NCBI GenBank assembly: GCA_948567375.1
Contig: OX419762.1
Span: 56,649,034-56,713,033, forward strand
DNA: 64,000 nt
Source: Lunularia cruciata
Lineage: Eukaryota; Streptophyta; Marchantiopsida; Lunulariales; Lunulariaceae
Reading direction: 5' to 3'
The position numbers and the translations under genes are program-made. Under the pieces are notes generated by a model. That model was not told the origin of the DNA, did no database searches, and was given only the letters and a program-made list of their open reading frames with translations. Positions 46,001 through 56,783 of this stretch are shown here, one piece after another. Numbering within the stretch: position 1 is the stretch's first letter; the number at the start of each line of letters is the position of its first letter.

Positions 46001-47716
46001 AGAAATGATGTTACCTTGATTTAAAAATCAAGTTTCATTATTTTCTTCAATATGTACGTCATACTTATTTAAATAAAACATTAATAAATATATGTTAATA
46101 GAGGAGAATATGTTACCTTGATAATCAGACTCGAATGATTATCGTTGCTTGTATTAGAAAAGGTAGTGAGTTTGTTTTTCTAGTGTCATTCTGTTCACTA
46201 ATCTCGTTTTAACAAAGTAAGAAGTTGATATATATTGCAATCAATCTTTTCCTTCTTCTACTTCTCATTTGCACCTGAGGTGATCTGATGCAATCCAACC
46301 AGCTTTGAGCTATTTCATAGTTTTTAGAGTTTGAATTTAGATTCAAGAAGGCTTTACAAGTTGAGTTTGAATTAAAGAAGGCTTGTACTTACGTCAAGTG
46401 AGTATATTTTATAGGTTATATGTGAAGTACAATGAATCAAGATTAGTGGAATAGGCCTACATGGAAGTATTGAGATTCTATTTATATGGCTCCACTTCCT
46501 CCCTTATCTATTTTCTATATTTTATAGGTTATATGTGAAGTAAGTGAATCAAAATTAGGTAGAATATGCCTACATGGAAGTATCGAGAATTTATTTATAT
46601 GGCTCCACTTCCTCCCTTATCTCTTTTGTAGGCCTATTTATACATACCATGGGTAGATGGAATGATTGCAAGAACATAGAATTTTGCAATGATTGCAAGA
46701 GTATAAGAATTTCAAGACCTTTTCATCTATCTATTATGACTTTCCTTTTCCATATTTTCTAATTAGATTGAAGTTTTTTGGAGTAGTGTTTATTTCTTAA
46801 GATAATTCAATTTGTTCTTTGCACATTGACTTAAGGGACGCTTTGTATTTACACATTGTTAATTGGTTTTGATCACCAAATTTTCCTAATTCATAGCTAT
46901 ATTTGCTCAAGTTCACCTAGATGGAATCTTTTTTATCCTATCCTTAACCTTTTACCCTTACCACTGGAGTACCTTCCATGGAGGATTATAAACTTCTTAA
47001 CATTGCAAAGTGTAATCTCCCCACCATGGTCCCTCCTATATACATTTCATTCTCTTTCTATCAAAGCTCCAATAACTTATCACACCCTTAGATCATATCC
47101 CGTCAATCCATACAGATATTGATCATCCATCCATGTAGTCTTGTTTGGATTATCCTTAGGTTTATAGGCTTTGGATAACTTAACATGAGATGAAAATGCT
47201 TATGGATAAGAATATGGATTGTATCTCCGTAATCTTTTGGATCCTTTATGTACACCAACCATTTCTATTTAAGGCTTACCAGATTTAATTGTTGGTTACA
47301 TTCTCTTTATCTGATCTAGGCTTTCCTTCCTAGGTTACCTAGACCACTTATGTATATAAGGATCTCTATATCTATTTTTCACTTGCTAAACTATACATTT
47401 TCCATATTACTATAAGCCATTCTTTTGGATGACCTATGGGAGAGGTTGGATGACTAATGAATACAATCTTTCCCATTAATCTTTCCATTTATGATGTAAC
47501 TTACCTTCTTTTGAAATGAACCCTATTCTCACTAGTTCATGGAAGCATATCAAGACATCAAGAGATTGCGTCTCAAATTCATAGGTAATATGTAAGAAAT
47601 GGTCATATTATGGATGAGTAAACCATACAAGTTCAAGAAAGTACTAATAGGCTTGTTAAGTCTTTAATATCCCATGCACTACCTCCAAAGTATTGTCACT
47701 TCTATCACTCCTTGAT
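43048..47716. other. 3' flank and intergenic region, no recognised gene
   Basis: This includes the 3' UTR of the F-box/kelch gene. A minus-strand open frame at 43,950-44,282 (110 codons) has no recognised domain and no strong splice context; I leave it unassigned. A short duplicate GGGCACCGTACAA/GGCACCGTACAA occurs at 44,515-44,540. A 113-bp tandem duplication lies at 46,403-46,628. The region turns AT-rich after about 45,500. Confidence 0.5.
46403..46628. repeat. 113-bp tandem duplication
   Basis: Two adjacent units (46,403-46,515, 46,516-46,628) share TATATTTTATAGGTTATATG and ATGGCTCCACTTCCTCCCTT with a few differences. There is no coding content. Confidence 0.8.
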
Positions 47717-48536
47717 TGTAAAAGACCAAGAAGAGAAATAGGAGAATGGAAGATCAAAGTGGAAGATGATGTTAGGACACTTGAATGAGGGAAACTCCAA
47801 ATGCATAGCATGAGCTTGGGATTTGGTATTTATAGAGTGCATACAAGGCTCTTGAGAAGCTTCCTAAAATCCACCTTCTTGGAGTGCAAGCCAAGAAAGT
47901 CACCACTTGGCATGCACATTACCCAATACAGTAACCTCCCGGTTAAGTACACATCCATTTAAGTACGCATCCCCGTTAAGTGCGCATATTCTTGTTGAAA
48001 ATTTAGGGTTCAATGTTTATAAGTTTTACACGTCATTAATCATCATTTGATGCAAATTTTGAAGTTTTCTGCATTTAGCTTTGATGGCAACCTCGTAGCC
48101 CTTGCTTTGGAATATTTCACATAATTCTTTGAAGGTTCCCTCAACTTCCGTTTGAACTTCAGAGTAGAGCAGCTTGTCCTCAATATAGAGGACCCATTTA
48201 TAAAGAGATTTGATATCCTAAAATATGATTCCAATCTCTAAACTTGCATTCAACCCAAGGAGAAGGGTCATCAGTATCATCCACCGCTTGCCCTTCAACA
48301 TGCTCTTTGAGCGCAAGTAATTTGGGACAGAGTAATCTGAAGTACGCACCTACCGGTTAAGTACGCACATACCCTCCAAGTTCAAGTTGCGTACTTAAGT
48401 AGAGGGCTACTGTACTTGGAAGGTGTCAAGTAGCTTCCTAGATGCTTTTAGAATATTCTTTTAACTCTTGGTTAATTTTTCTTATTTGCTACTTCCTTAG
48501 TCTTGACTAACTTATTTGTAAATGCATATTGTTACA
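47717..48536 (-). repeat. LTR-B of element M3, enlarged by a pogo-like insertion
   Basis: It runs TGTAAAAGACCAAGAAGAG to GCATATTGTTACA (LTR-B reversed). The reverse polypurine tract TATTATCCCACC follows at 48,537. It is about 400 bp longer than other LTR-B copies because a 484-bp element (47,929-48,412) sits in its U3. It is the 3' LTR of the minus-strand M3. Confidence 0.8.
47929..48412. mobile_element. Pogo/Tc1-mariner-like MITE, TSD TA
   Basis: Termini are CAGTAACC... and ...GGCTACTG, flanked by TA on both sides (47,927-47,928, 48,413-48,414). The 24-bp ends are inverted repeats with about 17 matches. CAGTA...TACTG ends with a TA duplication are typical of plant pogo-like elements (Emigrant/Lemi1 kind). 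Both ends carry clustered (G)TTAAGTACGCA motifs as subterminal repeats. The interior has only short minus-strand frames without a recognisable transposase, so it is non-autonomous. The interrupted LTR-B reads through when it is removed (compare 21,715-21,745). Confidence 0.8.
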
Positions 48537-50545
48537 TATTATCCCACCACTAGTTGGTAATGTCCTCGTCATCATGGAAGCTTCAAACTCTTGAAGCTTC
48601 CATGATGAGAAGCTTGAAGCTCTTGAAGCTTCCATATCTTGTGTATTCTAGAGATGAGAAAGAGGTTCCCAAGTGGTATCATGACGGGGATACCCTTTCC
48701 AAAGGACCTTGTACTCAATATGTTGTTGGTGGACATGTTAAATATGACAACATGCAAGGATATGATCAACTTCATACTCCTCATGATCATTGACATGCAC
48801 AAAAGGAGAAGGGGGTTGGATATGAGAGGAAAAGGAAGATGGATTAGAACCAAAGGGTTTCAACTTGGAAATGTGAAATATAGGGTGGATTCATATATGA
48901 GAAGGCAATGCAAGTTGATAAGCAATAATAGAAATGATTTGGGTGACATCAACTAGACCTATCCAATTAGGAGCAAGTTTATGGACTTGGGTATGAAGTA
49001 GGAGGGGTAAGTTGATAGAAGAAAGCATGACCATATTATCAAGTTGAAAAGTGAGATCACTATGATGTTTGTATGCATTGCTTTTGACAATTTGGAGCAA
49101 CAAAGAGATGGAATTTGACTTGTTGTAGGGATTGGGATATTATGGTCAAGAAGGTGAAAGTATGAGGGACATGAGATGGAAGAGGAGCAAGAAGTCTTGA
49201 ACAAGTGTATCTTGGCCAAAATTAAGGAAGAAAGGAGAGAATCTAGTGCTTGCATGTTAGGAATTATTGTAGGAAAACTCAATAATTGCAAGACACTCAT
49301 CCCAATTGGCATGGTGAATGTTGACAAAGGCACAAAGCATATCCTCCAAGGTGCAATTTGTATAATTTGTCCATCAATTTGAGGATGATTGGCCATGAAC
49401 AAAGCAAACTTGGTGCTGAGTATCTAGAAGAGTGTTTGCAAATTTTTTTATGGTGAAACAAAGATCACGGTCAGAGATGAGTACAAAAGGAATCCCATGA
49501 TGCTTGAAGAAATTATTGAAGTAGATATGGGTCAATGTTAGAGCATCCAATGTATCAAAGGTTGGTACCAAATGGATTTGCTTACTAAGCTTATCCACAA
49601 ACACCACAATTGTTGTGTGACCTTGTTTTGTCTTGGTCAAGGATGTGATGAGATCTAAGCTCACATGTTCCCATCGGGCAAATGGGATGAGAAGTTTTTG
49701 TAGGAGTTCACTAGGTTTTTGGTTGTTGGCCTTGTTTAGTTGGCAACTCCCACAAGATTAGACAAACTTGAAACATCTCATGCCATGTTGGGCACCCACC
49801 ATTGGCATTGTAGGGTACCCAAGGTCTTATCCATAACTGAACTACCAAGGTGGGACAAGTGATGTGGGAGTAGGCCGAGATGTAATGGCTATTGTTTGCT
49901 GGCTGGCAACATCAATACCATGAAAGGCACATCTTGCGTTCTTTGTTTGTAGGCTTCTTCTTTCTCCAAGTCAACTTTAGTAGATTCCTTGCACTTTGAC
50001 TTGCTTTTTGAGCATAATTTAGGAGTAAAAGCAATAGGCACACCATTAATGACAATAGACGGGTTGGCAAGGTAAATGGGTTGGCAAGGTAAGGATTAGG
50101 CAAAAATGCATTAATATTAACTATGTTGTTGGGGAAAAATTCAACAATTACTGTACTCTTGATAAATCTTGCTCAATCTACTGAACTTAAATGTAGGACA
50201 AGATGAGTTCCGCACTAGCATAAGAAGCATGTCTTGCCTTCTTTTGTTGCAAGCTTCTTTGTTCTCTAAGTTAATGGCTATAGGTTCTTTACTCTTTGAC
50301 TTGTTTTATGCATAATGGAAGCGTAAAGACAAAGTGCACATCACCAATGGATAGAAAAGGAGTGGCAAAGTAGGGATGAAGCAAATATGAATAAATGTTA
50401 GCTATGTTGCCAAGAAAAAACAATAGAATTTATTGCCTTTTTGAGAAGACCTTTCTCAATTTTCAGACTATGTTGTAGGACAAATGAGCTTGGCAAGGTA
50501 CCCACAAATTTCTTTACAAATGATGACAAAAAAAGAAGAAAAGAG
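48537..50545 (-). mobile_element. Element M3: decayed chromovirus 3' half
   Basis: Minus-strand order is an upstream linker (50,545-49,870), an HHCC scrap (about 49,760), integrase core (49,664-49,374: MSLDLITSLTKTKQGHTTIVVFVDKLSKQIHLVP...FFKHHGIPFVLISDRD), GPY/F and chromodomain (49,100-48,660), then the polypurine tract and LTR-B. The integrase keeps SDRD with the second catalytic Asp, unlike B1. The linker carries a direct duplication with a 300-bp period (for example CTTGCGTTCTTTG at 49,933 and CTTGCCTTCTTTTG at 50,233). M3 is cut at 50,545 by the methyltransferase-bearing element. Confidence 0.7.
48572..48605. repeat. Perfect 15-bp hairpin at the M3 chromodomain end
   Basis: TCATGGAAGCTTCAA, a 4-base loop and the exact reverse complement TTGAAGCTTCCATGA. 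A further GAAGCTTGAAGCTCTTGAAGCT run follows to 48,628. The motif recalls the AAGCTT palindromes of LTR-B but lies in the coding-derived part. Confidence 0.85.
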
Positions 50546-51353
50546 TGTCGTGCGTATATACATTGCTACACAACATACATCACTGTCAACATCATACACT
50601 ATAAAAGCACAACTCACACATAAGTCATACATAGACTCTAAAGTGCCACAATCGCCCCCCTAGCTGGCGGTTAGGTCCCTCTAACTCCAGATAGCCATCT
50701 ACTCTAAGTATATGGTATACCCTCAATCAGATTGCTTAACATTCTCAACTCAACTCAACTCAGATCAGTACTTGATCTGTCACTCTATAAACTGCCAACA
50801 ACTGGGCACTGATTACAGTCAAGCCACACCCACTCAAGCATAGAGAATCCAGGTGACGCTCGCCGGCCTCTGTCCACCATAGCCAGGAACTCGAAGGCTC
50901 AACATCAGAGAAGTGAGCTCTCTGGAGCTCACTTCAAAACTATACCCCCTGGACTCGAGCTAGCCCTGAAACCCTAACGGTCCCGCTGACGGCACACTCG
51001 ACGGTGCAAACGGTGCAAAGTGACGGTGGGCCCCACCGTGAAGTCAGTACCCCGAACACAAAATCTAACCGTCGGAAAGTAGTCCCTGAGAAACAGCTAG
51101 AATAACTCTAACTACCATCACTGGAACTCCAGTGTCCGAGCATCTAGATGCGGAACTACAAATGGCGTGACAGCTGTCGTGCGTATATACATCGCTACAC
51201 AACATACATCGCTGTCAACATCATACACTATAAAAGCACAACTCACACATAAGTCATACATAGACTCTAAAGTGCCACAATCGCCCCCCTAGCTGGCGGT
51301 TAGGTCCCTCTAACTCCAGATAGCCATCTACTCTAAGTATATGGTATACCCTC
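50546..51353 (-). repeat. 3' terminal region with 179-bp direct repeats
   Basis: 50,546-50,724 and 51,175-51,353 are nearly identical (TGTCGTGCGTATATACAT ... TATGGTATACCCTC) with two or three differences, 629 bp apart. Each includes the purine tract AGGGGGGCG on the minus strand and what looks like the LTR edge TGTGGCACTT. The LTR could thus be 50,546-51,279 with an internal duplication, or two LTR starts separated by a rearranged 450-bp LTR body (50,725-51,174). The other LTR is outside the window, so this stays open. Confidence 0.6.
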
Positions 51354-51448
51354 TAATGGGCAAAGATCAGGAGGCCGGGTGCTATGGAGCCCCATCGTTA
51401 GTCGCCTGTCTGCAATCTATACCATATAAAGAATGAACTAGCTATAGG

Positions 51449-53827
51449 TCAAGTACATCTAGGACATAACCACTGTCCCTGAGGAACCACCGTGAGGGGA
51501 GGAGTCATACATGCCATATGCCATCCTCTCGAACAGCTATCACACACTAACATAGTAGCAGCTCCACCAGAAGAGCCACATAACATACACCTCAAGCCTG
51601 CACGTACAAGTGCCAAGCTTGGGTCCATAGTACCATCAATGTTTGGAAGGTGGCATGGCGCACAATTGCGCACATGATCCTTCCAAACAACACCATCACG
51701 TCCTTCTAACACAAGGACTCCAGATGGTAAAACCTCGCGCACTCTCAAGATAGTGCGGCCTGTAGAAACATCAAGTGTCGTCGGTGCTGTCTGCTGTAGA
51801 TATACATAGTCGCCTAGATGAAATCGACGGATCGAGGGTCTATAACCTCCTCCTTGAATGGTAGCATAGCGTAAAGTATCTCTATGTTGAGCAATCGCCA
51901 AGTTCTCGAAGGCCATCGGCATCACTCTCTGAAAGATCTTTGCCCGCTGAGAACATGCGCTCATCCATACATCAGGGTCATCCAAGTCCAAAACTACAGT
52001 AGCATCTCGACGAATGGCTGCAGGTAAATCTGGATCTCGTCCATAGAGTAGAAAGTATGGAGAGAAGGATGCTAAGGAGGCTTGCCGGCTGAACCGATAG
52101 CCCATGGCCAACCAAGGTAACTGGAGATCCCAATCTCCCGAGTGGCCTCTCTGCAAACCATACTTTCGCAATCCTCTCTTCACCGTCTGAACCACTCTCT
52201 CTGCTAAGCCATCTGCCTCAGGGTGATCTCGGGATGTAGTACGATGATCAATCAAAGCCTTGTCACACAAGACCTGAAACTCTCCCAAGAACTCTGTACC
52301 CTGATCAGTCAAAACCTCAGCTGGTGCACCAAAATGACTAAGAACTCGATCTAGGAACGAGTAAGCTGTCCCTTCACTAGACTTGTCAGGAAGTGCCACC
52401 AACTCAATCCACTTGGAGAAGTGCTCCACCATCACCAAAACATACCGATGATGTCTCACAGTCAGCGGTAAAGGTCCGGCAAAGTCCAAACTCCAACGGT
52501 AACCCAATCCCATGATAGGTAATGGGTGTAACTGTGGCGTAGGAGCATTAAATGATGCTCTAACTCGGTCACAAACCACACATCTGGCAACAAACTGCTG
52601 TACCTCGGTCTGCATACCGCGCCACCAATAATGACTCTGGAGTAAGCTATATGTACGCTTTACTCCAAAATGTCCTAGCTCCTCATGAGCATGACGGACC
52701 AACTGTGGTCTCTGTGATGGAAGTGGTACTACTCGCACTCTACCATCCTCCCATACACGCAAAAGGTGTCTACCCTCCAATCTGAACCGTCTGGCCCGCT
52801 GAAGAACACGGTCTCTCTCCTTGGCCCCAACTGTGCCACCCACAACACCAGTGCGAAGATAGTCCATCACTAAGACATCATCATGAATGTCTCGCTGAAC
52901 TGTACCAATATCTTCACTCTCTGGATCTGTGACCTCAATAACTCCTCCTGTATGCGCTGAGAGAGATACCACCAAAGTCTCTGCAAATATACACAGAAAG
53001 GCCGATGCATGCCAACCTGGCACCATCTCCTCATCTGTCTCACCATGCCAACGTGCTCCGGTCTGATCCTGCTGGCTGGGACATGGGTTTCTACTCAACC
53101 CATCTGCATCACGGTTCACCACTCCAGGTCTGTGAACAACCGTGAAATCATACTCCTGTAAAATCAGAGCCCATCGTGCAAGCTTCCCTGAAAGCTTGTC
53201 GGACTCCATCAACCACTTCAGCGGCTGATGATCAGTGATGAGAGTGAAGGGGTTACCAAATAGGTAACATCGGAAATGTGCTACTGCCCAAACTGCTGCC
53301 AAGCACTCTCCCTCATATGAACTATACTTTGCCTCCGCTGAATTGTTGGAGCGACTAGCATAGGCCACCACAAACTCCTTCTCCTCATCATCATGCTGGG
53401 TGAGCACCGCTCCAAGCCCCAACATACTCCAATCAGTGTGAACCTGAAATGGTCGTCCCCTGATCGGTCTCCTCAAAATAGGAGCAGATGTCAACCTCTC
53501 CTTGAGCTCTACAAAAGCTCTCTCCTGCTCATCTCCCCAACACCACTCCTGTGTAAGCTTGGTCAGCTTCGTCAAGGCCTTGGCAATGGCACTAAATCCT
53601 CTAACATAGCAGCAATAGAAGTTTGCCAACCCAAGGAATGCTCGCACTCTGCTCACATCCGTAGGCCAAGGAATACGTGCAATAGCCTCCACCTTGGTCT
53701 GCTGAACACCAAGTCCTCCGGGGTAGATAGTGTGACCCAAATACTCAACCTGCTCATGGAAGAACCTACACTTCCCAGGATGTAATTTGAGTCCATGAGA
53801 TCTCAACCTCTCAAACACCTCCAACAA
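51449..53827 (-). pseudogene. RNase H, integrase and PHD finger of the methyltransferase element
   Basis: A 792-codon frame in phase with the RT before it. Residues 1-110 are the RT thumb (YLGHTIYPGGLGV, RAFLGLANFY). RNase H spans about 122-250 (VHTDWSMLGLGAVL with D132, E172, ITDHQPLKWL with D199). The integrase zinc finger has H381, H386, C416 and C419; the core has D448 (WSLDFAGPL), D508 (TDQGTEF) and E543 (DGLAERVV), the full DDE set. After a GPY/F-like region (GDYVYLQQ) the protein ends in a PHD finger, residues 747-791: C-x2-C, CDSC, GWHMAC, WLCPRC, all eight zinc ligands in C4HC3 order. No chromodomain is present. The frame itself is intact; it counts as pseudogene because of upstream stops. 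Confidence 0.9.
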
Positions 53828-54562
53828 CTATCTCTCATGCTCCTCCACAGTAGTGCTATACACCAAAATGTCATCAATATAGCACCAAGCAAAATCCAGT
53901 CCAGCTAGGATCCTATCCATGACCCTCTGGAACTCAGCAGGAGCATTCTTCAACCCAAATGGTAAGAATCTCCACTGATATAACACATCCTTGCTGTGAG
54001 GATCAATAGCCCAAAATGCTGTCTTGGACTTATCTTCCTCCCTGATCGGCAACTGATGATATCCCGCTCGAAGATCCAAAGTACTGAAGACCTTTGCATG
54101 CCCAATCGCATCAAAAATCTCCTCCGGTGTAGGCATGGCATACCGATCAGCCCTGGTCTGTCGGTTGATAGGACAGTAATCTCCACACATCCGCCTATCT
54201 GTATAGTTGCCATGCATATCCTTCTTGGCTGGCATCACTGTCGTTGATGCATACTCTCCATGTGAAATCTCCACCAAATTAGCCTCAAAAAGGTCACTAC
54301 TCCGGCTCTGAATCAATGTCCTCTCCATCTCACTATATCGATAAGGACGTCGGAAAACAAGTGTGTCGCTAGTCAGCTCAATCCGTATACCAGGTCCCTT
54401 CAGAGCACCCAAATCCTTCATACTGAAGGCAAAACAACTCGTGTGACTCCTCAAGAACCTCCAAACCCTCCGTCTTTCCTCTCCAGTAAGCTTGGATCCA
54501 AGATCTGGCTCCCAAGTATCCTCTGTAACTGTAGTAGGAGTGGAAGACGTACTGACTGGCTG
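53828..54562 (-). pseudogene. Reverse transcriptase of the methyltransferase element
   Basis: The frame contains GIRIELTSDTLVFRRPYRYS, then a decayed VMPAKKDMHGNYTDRRMCGDYCPIN, then KVFSTLDLRAGYHQLPI (motif A Asp), FLPFGLKNAPAEFQRVMD (motif B) and WCYIDDILVYS (catalytic YIDD). All are standard Ty3/gypsy blocks. A TAG at 53,828-53,830 separates it from RNase H without frame change, and a TAG at 54,563 separates it from the methyltransferase part. Otherwise conserved. Confidence 0.9.
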
Positions 54563-55244
54563 CTATACTGGGCCCTTGGGAGCAATGGTGTCATGCTCCC
54601 GACCACTAGAGGTCCCAACCTCTGTGTGAAAAACTCCCTCCACTCTGGCTGCAAGCTCCATACGTCCTCTGGCTGCATCCCATGTGGACCAAGGGTGTAA
54701 TCCAAGTAGCCCACGCTCACCTGGATGGACTCCAAGTAGACCACTCTCCCTAGTAGCTACTGGATGTGTCCCAAGAATACCATGTCCACTCGGTCCATCG
54801 CCCCCAGCATGTGCCTGAATCGTCTCGATAGGCATAGGGCTCACAAGTGTCCGAGTGGTGATGCCTATCAAGCGCATCCTACGCTGCTCTGCCAAACCAA
54901 GGCTCACAATCCAGGTCAAACAGTTCAGGTCCATAGCCTGACCTAACACCTGACGCCTGGATGCCTCTGACACTGCTGGAACAACGGTAATACCGGTGCA
55001 AAAACCCATCGCCCGCTCTCTCTCATCAGCATTGGGCTCCACCAACTGCTGTAACTGTGAGTCCCAAACAAGTCCAGGTCCTCCCTCTCGAAAAGCATGA
55101 GAGCATGGGAAACTCATGAGTGTGGGAAATGCAGCTCTAGGCTGTCCAACTAGGTTCACCACTGCCATGGGTGACCTATCAGCCACTAACACTGTCTGAG
55201 ACTGACGCCCAACATCCAAGATATCATCAACAAGAATGTGGTCC
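54563..55244 (-). pseudogene. C-terminal part of the retrotransposon DNA methyltransferase and linker
   Basis: Reading away from the nested LTR: DHILVDDILD..., then AAFPTLMSFPCSHAF, then NADERERAMGFCTGITVVP, then RRQVLGQAMDLNCLTWIV. These match the end of a C5-methyltransferase: the (R)-x-(S/L)-x-E-x-x-R-x-M-G-F motif IX region and motif X (RxxLGxAmd...). After it, a linker contains three G-(I/L)-L-G-x-H-P repeats (about 54,680-54,780) before a TAG. The N-terminal catalytic half lies at 63,053-64,000. When the insertion and one GTCC are removed, the frame continues. Confidence 0.8.
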
Positions 55245-55923
55245 TGTAACACCCATTTGTGCATGTGTGTGGTATTGTGATATTTAGCTTGGTATTACAA
55301 GTACTTAAGAGATATTATTTATATAGAGATAAAGGATGGTTCTATATTAGTCATGGTTAGCTAAAGTTAGTCATAGCTAAGATAGATGGGACCTTACTTT
55401 AGAGGAAGTAGAAAAGATGAGCACCACTATTTTGGATTTTAGTGTGTTGACTTGGTATTATTCCTAGGTGTTTGGCTTTGGGGAAAGAGTTGAGAACTCT
55501 TGGGCCCGCAAGCCTTTTTGTTTTGGATTCTTCTTTAGTCCAAGGATAGCCCATGTGAAGGAATCCTTGCTTTAGTGGTTGGGTCAAGATAAGGGGAATA
55601 TGCCCATGTGAATGGATATTCCTTTCTACTTTTTGACTTTACTTGACTTTTAGTCTAGTAACTTGAGTTACTACGGTAATTAGTAACTTTGGTACGTAAC
55701 TATTTCACAAGTATATAAACAAGGAGTGAGGAGGTACTCATCATCCTTTCATTTGCAACTATCTCTCTCTCATTGAGTTCTCTAGTGAGCAATGTCTTGA
55801 GTCTTGGAGTGTTAGCCTTGGAGGAGTATGATGGAGTTGGGGTTCCTTGCCTTCTTAGTCCATGGTGCGCTACCATAATAGCCATCAGAGGTTCATCCTG
55901 AGTGAGAGACAGGCCGGCTCACA
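55245..55923 (+). repeat. 5' LTR of the young element
   Basis: TGTAACACCCATTTGTGCAT ... GACAGGCCGGCTCACA. A TATA box TATATAAA at 55,712-55,719 gives a likely transcription start near 55,745, leaving an R-U5 of about 180 bp. Confidence 0.95.
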
Positions 55924-55927
55924 TTTT

Positions 55928-55945
55928 TGGTTCCGTTGCCGGGAC
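55928..55945 (+). promoter_or_regulatory. Primer-binding site of the young element
   Basis: TGGTTCCGTTGCCGGGAC starts four bases after the LTR. It resembles TGGCGCCGTTGCCGGGGA-type sites of plant Tat/Athila-group elements rather than the iMet site of the chromoviruses elsewhere in this window. The exact tRNA is uncertain. Confidence 0.7.
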
Positions 55946-55964
55946 CTCTCTAGAAGGCAAGATA

Positions 55965-56135
55965 ATGTTCCGCGTCCAATTCTACATTAGGCAGAAGGAG
56001 GCTATGAGAGCTCACTTGGAGAGAACATTAGGAGAGGAGAGGGCTGAACTTATGTTAGAGAACCAAGATCCATTTGTATACCCTGTAGTTCATTATGATG
56101 TCTTTGAGGTGATTTTGTACATCTTGTACACATGA
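55965..56135 (+). CDS. Small leader ORF 1 of the young element (56 aa)
   Basis: MFRVQFYIRQKEAMRAHLER, then a TLGEERAELMLENQDPFVYP segment and an end of VILYILYT. It resembles leader ORF 3 (57,260-57,424): shared MR-x2-L, TLG, (D/E)PFV(Y/F)P-x-V-x-Y and YILY. The function is unknown. It starts 20 bp after the primer site, so it is the first ATG-led frame of the internal region. Whether it is translated cannot be judged here. Confidence 0.5.
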   Translation: MFRVQFYIRQKEAMRAHLERTLGEERAELMLENQDPFVYPVVHYDVFEVILYILYT

Positions 56136-56783
56136 GAGGAATTGGAGAGATTGTGTGAGGTGGATTGCAGATTTTGGGGATTAAGGTGATTTTGGGCAAA
56201 ATCTCAAGTTTGAGATCTGGACTTGAGATTTCTACACATGATAGCTTGGGTTATCTTTCAGTTAGCACACTTGAAATTATTGAGAGAGCTTCTATGCGCA
56301 CTGGGCTAGAATTTTTGAAAGTTGATAGGGTAAAGTGCTCCCGCAACTGCATGCTCTCTGGAAAATTGTACAGAGTCTGCCATTTCTTCAATTTTTAGTG
56401 AATTGTCCTGAAAATTTCCAAGAAAATTCAGTGCATTGTAGCCTACCTGCTGCCACAAAAATTAGAGAGAGATCATTTTTGCGCAGTGCGTTATGAGTTT
56501 TTGAAGTGAGGGGGGTGGTTTTCAGACCAAATCTGAAATATGGGTGCTGAATAGAAAGGTGTCTAGGCCAAATCGCTCGATGAAAAAATCTAAAATTTTG
56601 CAGGGAGGGACGCCCTAGAGTTGTGATCAAGTGTGGAAAATTTCAGAGGATTGTGACATATTCGTTGGGAGATTTGAGTGACATTGTGAGGAAGGGTCAA
56701 TTTTGCAGAGTGGAGATCTCATGCATGAGAAGTTTGAGATCAACAAAAAGCATGTTTGAGTGTTTAGATTCATCTTTGGGAAC

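Noticed and set aside
48300-48420. Candidate CRISPR-like spaced repeats (GTTAAGTACGCA)
   Set aside because: Repeats are short, irregular and confined to the ends of a TA-flanked inverted-repeat element in a eukaryotic genome.
50546-51353. Possible TRIM element (two 179-bp repeats with a 450-bp centre)
   Set aside because: Both repeats contain the polypurine tract and internal 3' sequence of the large element, so they are not simple short LTRs; I treat them as part of its 3' end.
55399-55587. 62-codon frame repeated exactly at 62,522-62,710
   Set aside because: It lies in the two LTRs; the duplication reflects LTR identity, not a gene pair.
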